Assembly (NCBI RefSeq): GCF_014495845.1
Contig: NZ_CP061080.1
Coordinates: 1,291,001 to 1,355,000 of the forward strand
Length of the DNA stretch: 64,000 nt
Source: Aquibium microcysteis
GTDB lineage: Bacteria; Pseudomonadota; Alphaproteobacteria; Rhizobiales; Rhizobiaceae
Direction: 5' to 3'
Shown here one piece after another: positions 57,761 through 64,000 of this stretch (its first letter is position 1; every line of letters starts with the position of its first letter). A model generated the notes under the pieces. It worked only from the letters and a program-made list of their open reading frames with translations. It had not been told where the DNA came from and did not search any database. A program made the translations under genes and the position numbers.

Positions 57761-59170
57761 ATGCCGATCAACATCACCATGCCGGCCCTCTCGCCCACGA
57801 TGGAGGAGGGCAACCTCGCCAAGTGGCTGGTCAAGGAAGGCGACCACGTCGCGCCCGGCGACGTCATCGCCGAGATCGAGACCGACAAGGCGACCATGGA
57901 AGTGGAGGCCGTCGACGAGGGCACGGTGGCGAAGCTCGTCGTCCCGGCCGGCACCGAAGGCGTCAAGGTCAACGCGGTGATCGCGATCCTGGCCGCCGAG
58001 GGCGAGGATGCGGGGGATGCCGCCAAGGGCGGCGGCGAAGCCGCGCCCGCCAAGGCCGAGGCGAAGCAGGACGAGGCGCCTATCTCCCCACCCGTGGGGG
58101 AGATGTCGGCGAAGCCGACAGAGGGGGGCGCTGCCCCGCCGACCTCTCCGTCCGTCACGCCCCCCTCTGCCCTGCCGGGCATCTCCCCCACGAGGGGGGA
58201 GATCAGCCAATCCCGCATCTTCGCGTCCCCGCTCGCCCGCCGCATCGCCAAGGATGCCGGCGTGGACCTCTCCGCCATCGAGGGCTCCGGCCCGCATGGC
58301 CGCGTGGTGAAGGCCGACGTCGAGAAGGCGGTCGCCGGTGGTGCCAAGGCCGCAGCCCCGGCGCAGAAGGCAGCCCCCGCCGCCGCAGAAGCCCCCGCCG
58401 CCGCACCCGCCGCCAGGCCCATGTCCGACGACACCGTGCTGAAGCTCTTCGAGGAGGGGTCCTACGACCTCATCCCGCATGACGGCATGCGCCGGACGAT
58501 CGCCGCGCGGCTGACCGAATCGCACCAGACGGTGCCGTCCTATTTCGTCTCGATGGACTGCGAGATCGACGCGCTCCTGAAGCTGCGCGCCGAGATCAAC
58601 GCCGCCTCGCCGATGCTGAAGACCGAGAAGGGCGAGGTTCCGGCCTACAAGCTCTCCGTCAACGACTTCATCATCAAGGCGATGGCGCTGGCGCTGCGCG
58701 ACGTGCCGATGGCCAACGCCTCCTGGACCTCGACGGCCCGCGTCCGCCACAAGCACTCCGACGTCGGCGTCGCGGTGGCGATCCCCGACGGGCTGATCAC
58801 GCCGATCATCCGCAAGGCCGAACAGAAGACGCTCTCCGTCATCTCCAACGAGATGAAGGACCTCGCCAGACGCGCCCGCGACAAGAAGCTGAAGCCGCAG
58901 GAATACCAGGGCGGCACGACGGCCGTGTCGAACCTCGGCATGTTCGGCGTCTCGAACTTCACCTCCATCATCAACCCGCCGCACGCCTCGATCGTCTCGA
59001 TCGGCGCAGGCGTCGAGAAGCCGGTGGTGAAGAAGGGCGCGGTCGCCATCGCCACCATCATGACCGCCACCTTCGCCTTCGACCACCGCGTCATCGACGG
59101 CGCGCTGGGCGCGGAACTCGCGGCCGCCTTCCAGCGCCACATCGAGAAGCCGATGGGGATGCTGGTTTAG
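57761..59170 (+). CDS. pdhC: Pyruvate dehydrogenase E2 (dihydrolipoamide acetyltransferase)
   Basis: The 469-residue acyltransferase has a lipoyl domain with K43 (ETDKATMEV), a linker, a peripheral-subunit-binding domain (ASPLARRIAKDAGVDLSAIEGSG) and the catalytic domain ending FDHRVIDGALGAELA with the catalytic His and Asp. Residues about 107-149 of the linker are encoded by a GC-rich palindromic repeat, inserted in frame (58081-58205). It keeps the reading frame and adds about 42 residues. The ATG directly follows the Uma2 stop. Confidence 0.96.
   Translation: MPINITMPALSPTMEEGNLAKWLVKEGDHVAPGDVIAEIETDKATMEVEAVDEGTVAKLVVPAGTEGVKVNAVIAILAAEGEDAGDAAKGGGEAAPAKAEAKQDEAPISPPVGEMSAKPTEGGAAPPTSPSVTPPSALPGISPTRGEISQSRIFASPLARRIAKDAGVDLSAIEGSGPHGRVVKADVEKAVAGGAKAAAPAQKAAPAAAEAPAAAPAARPMSDDTVLKLFEEGSYDLIPHDGMRRTIAARLTESHQTVPSYFVSMDCEIDALLKLRAEINAASPMLKTEKGEVPAYKLSVNDFIIKAMALALRDVPMANASWTSTARVRHKHSDVGVAVAIPDGLITPIIRKAEQKTLSVISNEMKDLARRARDKKLKPQEYQGGTTAVSNLGMFGVSNFTSIINPPHASIVSIGAGVEKPVVKKGAVAIATIMTATFAFDHRVIDGALGAELAAAFQRHIEKPMGMLV
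58081..58205. repeat. Palindromic repeat inserted in frame in pdhC
   Basis: The element opens with ATCTCCCC-ACCCGT-GGGGGAGAT and closes with ATCTCCCCC-ACGA-GGGGGGAGAT. In between, GACAGAGGGGGGCG pairs with CGCCCCCCTCTGCC. It is the well-known 120-base palindromic unit found between genes in Mesorhizobium-type genomes (recognised by pattern). Here it codes for a Pro/Ser/Thr-rich stretch in the E2 linker, where it would be tolerated. Confidence 0.85.
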
Positions 59171-59176
59171 CTGTAA

Positions 59177-59196
59177 CCCTCCCCGCAAGGGGGAGG
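59177..59196. repeat. Short palindrome after pdhC
   Basis: CCCTCCCC, a GCAA loop and GGGGGAGG form a hairpin directly after the pdhC stop. It belongs to the same class of C/G palindromes as those around it. It can act as a transcript-stabilising or weak terminating hairpin between pdhC and the SGNH gene. Confidence 0.55.
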
Positions 59197-59214
59197 AGAG
59201 CATCGGAGTCATCC

Positions 59215-59853
59215 ATGAAAACCGTCCTCTGCTACGGCGATTCCCTCACCTGGGGCTACAACGCCGAAGGCCCGTCCCGCCACGCTTATGCCGACCGCTG
59301 GCCGAGCGTGCTGCAGGCCGCACTCGGGCACCAGGCGGTGGTCATCGCGGAGGGGCTGAACGGCCGCACCACCGCCTTCGACGATCATCTGGGCGGGGCC
59401 GACCGCAACGGCGCGCGCGCGCTGCCCGTCTCGCTGGTCAGCCACGGCCCGCTCGACCTCGTGATCCTGCTGCTCGGCACCAACGACATGAAGCCCTTCG
59501 TCTGCGGCCGCGCCATCGGCGCCAAGCAGGGCATGCGGCGGCTGATCGACATCGTGCGCGGCACCGCCTATCCGCTCGGCGCCCCGCCGCCCGAGATCCT
59601 GATCGTCGCGCCGCCGCCGCTCTCCGAGACCGCCGATCCCGATTTCGCGGCGATGTTCGAGGGCGGCATCGAGCAGTCCGGGATGCTGGCGAGCCTTTAC
59701 GGCGATCTCGCCGACGACACGCAGTGCGGCTTCTTCGACGCCGCCTCGATCGTCGAGACGACGCCGCTCGACGGCGTCCACCTCGATGCGCAGGCCACGC
59801 GCGCGCTCGGCAAGGCGCTGGAACCGATCGTGCGCATGATGCTCGGACTGTAG
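59215..59853 (+). CDS. SGNH/GDSL hydrolase (arylesterase-like)
   Basis: The 212-residue protein has the four SGNH blocks: GDSLTWGYN with the nucleophile Ser, GLNGRTT with Gly, LLGTNDMKPF with Asn, and DGVHLDAQAT with Asp and His. It has no signal, so it is cytoplasmic. Relatives hydrolyse aryl or acetyl esters. The true substrate is unknown. It lies between pdhC and the ydcH-type gene, perhaps because of insertion into the cluster. Confidence 0.93.
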   Translation: MKTVLCYGDSLTWGYNAEGPSRHAYADRWPSVLQAALGHQAVVIAEGLNGRTTAFDDHLGGADRNGARALPVSLVSHGPLDLVILLLGTNDMKPFVCGRAIGAKQGMRRLIDIVRGTAYPLGAPPPEILIVAPPPLSETADPDFAAMFEGGIEQSGMLASLYGDLADDTQCGFFDAASIVETTPLDGVHLDAQATRALGKALEPIVRMMLGL

Positions 59854-59878
59854 AACACGACCACCTGCGAAAGGACCG

Positions 59879-59892
59879 TTGATCGAAATCAA
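59879..59892. promoter_or_regulatory. FNR/FixK box upstream of the ydcH-lpdA end of the pdh cluster
   Basis: TTGATCGAAATCAA is a perfect TTGAT-N4-ATCAA palindrome, 55 bases before the YdcH-type ATG. It suggests that the gene, and lpdA 75 bases further, are induced at low oxygen by FNR or FixK. The site lies far from the cco cluster and was recognised only by sequence. Confidence 0.8.
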
Positions 59893-59946
59893 GGAGCGGC
59901 GACCGTGCGGCGATAGCCTGACGACATCGAAACGGGAGACCAACAG

Positions 59947-60216
59947 ATGTCGCACACACCGCACGAACTGGCCGAGGAGTTTCCGCAGCACGGCGCGCTG
60001 ATCCACCACATGCGCCTGACCGATGGCCATTTCCACCGGCTGGCCAACGCGTATCATGAGGTGAACCGCGAGATTCACCGCGCCGAGACCGACGTCGAGC
60101 CGATGGACGACCTGCACGTCGCCGAGCTGCGCAAGCGGCGGATGCGGCTGAAGGACGAGATCTACACCATGCTGGTGCGGCACGAGCCGTCGCCGGCACC
60201 CGTGACGGAGGGGTGA
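59947..60216 (+). CDS. YdcH-family protein (DUF465)
   Basis: The 89-residue protein is a helical hairpin: FPQHGALIHHMRLTDGHFHRLANAYHEVNREIHRAE, then HVAELRKRRMRLKDEIYTMLVRHE. It belongs to DUF465/YdcH, small conserved proteins without a known role. A perfect FNR box lies 55 bases upstream, so it is likely a low-oxygen gene. It precedes lpdA by 75 bases. Confidence 0.9.
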   Translation: MSHTPHELAEEFPQHGALIHHMRLTDGHFHRLANAYHEVNREIHRAETDVEPMDDLHVAELRKRRMRLKDEIYTMLVRHEPSPAPVTEG

Positions 60217-60290
60217 GGGCAGGGCTCCGCTCCTCCCGAGACCGGCGGCAGGGCAACCCCTGCGCCGCCGACCTTTGAGGAGCGAAGCGC

Positions 60291-61745
60291 ATGTCCGAGA
60301 CCTATGACGTCATCATCATCGGCGGCGGCCCCGGCGGCTATGTCACCGCGGTTCGCGCCGCCCAGCTCGGCCTGAAGACCGCCGTCGTCGAGCGCGAGCA
60401 TCTCGGCGGCATCTGCTCCAACTGGGGCTGCATCCCCACCAAGGCGCTCTTGCGCTCGGCCGAGGTGCTGCATCTGGCCGAACACGCGAAGGACTACGGG
60501 CTCTCGCTCGAAGGCCGCATCTCGCCCGACCTGAAGGCGGTCGTCGAGCGTTCGCGCGGCGTCGCCGGCCGCATGAATTCCGGCGTCGCCTTCCTGATGA
60601 AGAAGAACAAGGTCGACGTCATCTGGGGCGAGGCGAAGATCACGAAGGCCGGCAAGGGCGCCGCCGAGATCGTCGTGTCGAAGCCGTCGAAGAAGCCCAT
60701 GCAGCCGCAGCATCCGGCGCCGAAGAACACGAAGGGCGAGGGCACCTACGCGGCGAAGCACCTGATCGTGGCCACCGGCGCCCGCCCGCGCGCGCTGCCC
60801 GGCATCGAGCCCGACGGCAGGCTCATCTGGACCTATTTCGAGGCCATGGTGCCCGAGAAGATGCCGAAGTCGCTGCTGGTCATGGGCTCCGGCGCCATCG
60901 GCATCGAATTCGCCTCCTTCTACCGGACCATGGGCGTCGACGTCACCGTCGTCGAGGTGATGAAGCAGGTGATGCCGGTCGAGGACGCCGAGATCTCGGA
61001 ACTCGCGCGCAGGCGCTTCGAGAAGCAGGGCATGAAGATCCATCTCGAGGCCAAGGTGGTGAAGGTCGAGAAGGGCGCCGACTCGGTCACCGCCCATGTC
61101 GAGATGAAGGGCGGCACGGTGGAGAAGATCACTGCCGACCGCATGATCTCGGCCGTCGGCGTCGTCGGCAACGTCGAGGGCATCGGCCTGGAGGCGGTCG
61201 GCGTGAAGACCGAACGCGGCACGATCGTCATCGACGAGTGGTGCCGCACCTCGGTGCCCGGCATCTATGCCATCGGCGACGTCGCCGGCCCGCCGATGCT
61301 CGCCCACAAGGCCGAGCACGAGGGCGTCATCTGCGTCGAGAAGATCGCCGGTCTCCATCCGCATCCGCTCGACAAGGCGCTGATCCCCGGCTGCACCTAC
61401 TGCCACCCACAGGTGGCGTCGGTCGGCCTCACCGAGGCAAGGGCGAAGGAGGCCGGCCACGACGTCCGCGTCGGCCGCTTCCCCTTCGTGGCCAACGGCA
61501 AGGCGGTGGCGCTGGGCGAGGACCAGGGGCTGGTCAAGACCGTGTTCGACGCGAAGACCGGCCAGCTCCTCGGCGCCCACATGGTCGGCGCGGAGGTCAC
61601 CGAACTGATCCAGGGCTTCGTCGTCGCCATGAACCTCGAGACCACCGAGGAAGACCTCATGCACGCCGTCTTCCCGCACCCGACGCTGTCGGAAATGATG
61701 AAGGAGAGCGTGCTCGACGCCTACGGCCGCGCCCTGAACGCCTGA
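60291..61745 (+). CDS. lpdA: Dihydrolipoyl dehydrogenase (E3)
   Basis: The 484-residue flavoenzyme reoxidises lipoamide for pyruvate dehydrogenase. It has IIGGGPGGYV (FAD), the redox pair C42 and C47 in GGICSNWGCIPTK, a second GSGAIGIEFASFY NAD site and the C-terminal HPTLSEMM with catalytic His and Glu. A Lys/Pro-rich insertion (about residues 130-150) is typical of rhizobial E3. The ATG at 60291 follows GAGGAGCG. It is the last gene of the pdh cluster. Confidence 0.96.
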   Translation: MSETYDVIIIGGGPGGYVTAVRAAQLGLKTAVVEREHLGGICSNWGCIPTKALLRSAEVLHLAEHAKDYGLSLEGRISPDLKAVVERSRGVAGRMNSGVAFLMKKNKVDVIWGEAKITKAGKGAAEIVVSKPSKKPMQPQHPAPKNTKGEGTYAAKHLIVATGARPRALPGIEPDGRLIWTYFEAMVPEKMPKSLLVMGSGAIGIEFASFYRTMGVDVTVVEVMKQVMPVEDAEISELARRRFEKQGMKIHLEAKVVKVEKGADSVTAHVEMKGGTVEKITADRMISAVGVVGNVEGIGLEAVGVKTERGTIVIDEWCRTSVPGIYAIGDVAGPPMLAHKAEHEGVICVEKIAGLHPHPLDKALIPGCTYCHPQVASVGLTEARAKEAGHDVRVGRFPFVANGKAVALGEDQGLVKTVFDAKTGQLLGAHMVGAEVTELIQGFVVAMNLETTEEDLMHAVFPHPTLSEMMKESVLDAYGRALNA

Positions 61746-61820
61746 CCCGCCGCGTACGGCGCCGCGCCGCCCGGCGCCCGGCTGCAGGGGCGAAAAACGT
61801 CGCGCCACCCCTCCGCTTCG

Positions 61821-63085
61821 TCATCCCGGAACGGCGTCCAAGCGCAGCGCAGGACGCCGTATCCGGGATCCATGCCTCGGAGCAGGTCATCGAGCGGGAC
61901 GATGGAGAAGGACCGGTGCGTCGCCTGCACCGCCCCGCCTTTCGACGACCGCCGAGGCATGGATCCCGGGTCTGCGCCTCCGCTCCGCTCCGGCTTCGCC
62001 CGGGATGACGAAGGTGAAAATAGCGCCGCCCCCTCCGCTTCGTCATCCCGGAACGACGTCCAAGCGCAGCGCAGGACGACGTATCCGGGATCCATGCCTC
62101 GCCGTCCGTCCCCCCGATCCGGCCCACGACGAGGCCCGCGCCGCCCGGTCGCCGCTGCGAGCGCCACATCCTGCACCACCCCCCTCCGTTGTCGCTTCGC
62201 TCGCCACCTCCGCCCCCACGTGGGGTGGAGGAAGCCCGCCCCAAGCGCCGCCGCCCATCCTCCAACCCCACGAAGTGGGGGGGAGGTGCCGAGCGAAGCG
62301 AGGCGGAGGGGGGGACCCCGCCGGACCAGTCCGCGACGGTGGACGGTCGGCACGACGGACGTGGCCAGGCCGTCCATCACGCTCCCGCGCATCGAAGGCC
62401 CGAGGATCGGAGCCATCGTTGCCCTCCACCTTCGTCATCCCGGAACGACGTCCGAGCGCAGCGCAGGACGCCGTATCCGGGATCCATGCCTCGGAGCAGG
62501 TCATCGAGCAGGACGATGGAGAAGGTCCGGTGCGTCGTCTGCACCGGCCCGCCTTTCGACGACCGCCGAGGCATGGATCCCGGGTCTGCGCCTCCGCTCC
62601 GCTCCGGCTTCGCCCGGGATGACGACGGTGAGAATAGCGCCGCCCCCTCCGCTTCGTCATCCCGGAACGGCGTCCAAGCGCAGCGAAGGACGACGTATCC
62701 GGGATCCATGCCTCGGCGCAGGTCATCGAGCAGGACGATGGAGAAGGACCGGTGCGTCGTCTGCACCGCCCCGCCTTTCGACAACCGCCGAGGCATGGAT
62801 CCCGGGTCTGCGCCTCCGCTTCGCTCCGGCTTCGCCCGGGATGACGAAGGCGAAAATAGCGCCATCCCCCCCACCTTCGTCATCCCGGATACGGCGTCCA
62901 AGCGCAGCGCAGGACGCCGTATCCGGGATCCATGCCTCGCCGTCCGTCCCCGCGATCCGGTGCACGACGAGGCACGTGCCGCCGCCGCCCCCGTCGCCGC
63001 CACATCCTGCGCCCCCCCTCCGTCGTCGCTGCGCGACGCCACCTCCGCCCCCACTGCGTGGGGTGGAGGACGGGCTCTCCCAGCG
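61821..63085. repeat. Gene-free array of 190-base palindromic repeats
   Basis: Three near-identical 190-base units lie at 61821-62010, 62435-62624 and 62657-62846. Two variant units that share only the first about 60 bases begin at 62043 and 62880. The unit start and next start are 222-223 bases apart. Each unit is an imperfect palindrome: TCATCCCGG..CCGGGATCCATGCCTCGG, then CCGAGGCATGGATCCCGGG..CCCGGGATGA. The variants continue into another palindrome family. Open frames across it are repeat shadows on both strands. There is no gene in this stretch. Confidence 0.85.
62179..62313. repeat. Second palindrome family within the repeat array
   Basis: CCCCCCTCCG..TCGCTTCGCTCG..CACCTCC (from 62179) is inverted at GGAGGTGCCGAGCGAAGCGAGGCGGAGG (to about 62313). 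Inner arms include CCCACGTGGGG. A truncated half of the same family occurs at about 63017-63085 after the last repeat unit. It is distinct from the unit of the array and from the element in pdhC. Confidence 0.7.
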
Positions 63086-63162
63086 AAATCAATGCCTTGC
63101 GAAAATTCTGTCCACGCCCTGCCGGTCCACGACAGACTGGCCGCAGCTGAAGGAGGGCGGAG

Positions 63163-63591
63163 ATGGGCGGGGCGGGACTGAACGGGCGGAAGCTGCGGGA
63201 GACGATCACGCTCCTGCTGTCGCTCGCCTCCCACGCCGACGCCGCCGCCGGCCGTTGCTTTGCCGTGCGCTGGCTGGTGCTGTTCTTCCTCCGCCGCGGC
63301 GAGCGGGCCGCGCGGGTCAGCGTCGCCGACGCGCTGCGGATCGACGTCGCCGCGATCGAGGACGAACTGGCGGCCGCCGCCGGGCCGGATGACGACAGCC
63401 CCTTCGACGCCGCGCTGGTCGCCTGGCGCTACCGCTGGTGCGCGGCGATGCTCTCCGCGGTGCTGGCCAGCATGGGCGGCACCGCCTGGGCGCCCGGCCG
63501 CGACGCGATCCCCAGACGCCGCGCCTGCCGGGCCGTCGCCTGCCCCGTCCTGCCCGGCCTGCCGCTGCCGCAGGTCCACGACACCTCCTGA
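63163..63591 (+). CDS. Unrecognised 142-residue protein
   Basis: The ATG at 63163 has AAGGAGGGCGGAG just upstream, a strong ribosome site. The product has LRETITLLLSLASHADAAAGRCFAVRWLVLFFLRRGERAARV, an amphipathic or weakly hydrophobic helix pair, then an Ala-rich helical region and a Cys/Arg/Pro-rich C-terminus. I recall similar hypothetical proteins in mesorhizobia but cannot name the family. It stands alone between the repeat array and a REP-like element. Confidence 0.6.
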   Translation: MGGAGLNGRKLRETITLLLSLASHADAAAGRCFAVRWLVLFFLRRGERAARVSVADALRIDVAAIEDELAAAAGPDDDSPFDAALVAWRYRWCAAMLSAVLASMGGTAWAPGRDAIPRRRACRAVACPVLPGLPLPQVHDTS

Positions 63592-63684
63592 CGCCGCGCC
63601 TGCGGCGCGCAAATCCCCATCCCGAGACCCAGCAAGGCCGGGCGGCACAACCGCCTCCCGGCCCGCACGTGCTGGCGGACATGC

Positions 63685-63820
63685 GGGGACAGTTTCCGTC
63701 GTTCGACCTGAAACCGATCGCGAAAGGGCGGCGACCGGTGCCGGATGACCGCCCCGGATTTCCCGGTCGCGCCCCTCGCGACAGCGCGGCGACCAATGCC
63801 GAATCAGGGAAACCGTCCCC
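63685..63820. repeat. Second REP-like inverted repeat (GGGGACAGTTT family)
   Basis: GGGGACAGTTTCC (63685-63697) and the surrounding 22 bases are repeated inverted at 63799-63820 (GGAAACCGTCCCC) with about 17 of 22 positions matching. The spacer is 92 bases. The GGGGAC-GTTT ends match those of the element at 38351-38470. The stretch from 63592 to 63987 holds nothing else that I can support. Confidence 0.6.
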
Positions 63821-63987
63821 GGATTTCGTCCCCCCGATTTTCGCCTCGTCGCCCTCTCTGCCCGGCATCGCCAGCCGATGCGCGGCGCGCGCATGATCCG
63901 GCAATGCCGGCCGCAGACGGCGGAACCTCCGGGTTACGGCCGCGTTGTCAGGCACGATCAAATCGTACAGGCAACGGAGAGAACCAC

Positions 63988-64000
63988 ATGGAAGACGCAG
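63988..64000 (+). CDS. Start of a gene leaving the window
   Basis: An ATG at 63988 follows GGAGAGAACCAC, a good ribosome site, and the frame reads M-E-D-A to the edge. Only four codons are present, so the product cannot be named. Confidence 0.35.

Noticed and set aside
61821..63085. A CRISPR array
   Set aside because: Units are about 190 bases, self-palindromic and contiguous with short spacers of similar sequence. There are no 24-48-base direct repeats with unique spacers and no cas genes.

Overview
This window is chromosomal DNA of a GC-rich alphaproteobacterium, most likely a Hyphomicrobiales member close to Phyllobacteriaceae/Mesorhizobium. The grounds are a circularly permuted two-piece tmRNA gene with the tag ANDNYAEARLAA, an alpha-type SspB, a fixNOQP/fixGHIS (cco) cluster with FNR/FixK boxes, an E1-beta pyruvate dehydrogenase subunit carrying a lipoyl domain, and the GC-rich palindromic repeats typical of mesorhizobia. 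The species cannot be fixed from the sequence alone.

Layout. 0-13 kb: two exporters on the minus strand (the first cut by the window edge), moaA, DUF971, a PPOX-fold protein, the AzlCD amino-acid exporter, a CoA-ester lyase/MaoC pair, a DUF2336 gene and a decayed copy of its 3' end, a DUF533 protein, an AbiEii-like nucleotidyltransferase with a partner gene, and parE. 13-26 kb: a microaerobic respiration block with ccoNOQP and ccoGHIS (minus strand), a hemerythrin protein, an FNR-type regulator and hemN. TTGAT-N4-ATCAA-type boxes lie upstream of ccoN, ccoG and hemN. A RHH gene and a PIN toxin-antitoxin pair sit on the opposite strand between ccoP and ccoG.

26-46 kb: YjbQ, GNAT and HlyU genes, a 921-residue ABC protein with a degenerate ATPase domain followed by a cyclic-nucleotide-binding protein, envelope genes (two lipoproteins, an L,D-transpeptidase), a dienelactone hydrolase, a ClC channel with a thioesterase, a FAD-linked oxidase, a cyanide-insensitive-type cydAB operon with a small third subunit, and a large AsmA protein that appears to start at CTG. 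46-53 kb: sspB beside the permuted ssrA, then DUF2853, gpt, an MFS carrier, a DEAD-box helicase, a 37-codon small membrane protein, a 2-oxoglutarate oxygenase and enolase.

53-64 kb: an ftsB-like gene and the pyruvate dehydrogenase cluster pdhA-pdhB-pdhC-lpdA. Unrelated small genes are interleaved in it (a two-TM protein, a Uma2 nuclease, an SGNH hydrolase, a YdcH/DUF465 protein), and a fourth FNR box lies upstream of the ydcH-lpdA end. A palindromic repeat is inserted in frame in the pdhC linker. After lpdA come about 1.3 kb of repeats without genes, one unrecognised gene, a REP-like element, and the first codons of a gene that leaves the window.

Functionally, the centre of the window is a microaerobic programme: a high-affinity cbb3 oxidase, its copper and assembly factors, anaerobic heme synthesis, and the FNR regulator with visible target boxes. 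A second bd-type oxidase and the carbon-entry enzymes enolase and pyruvate dehydrogenase are also present.
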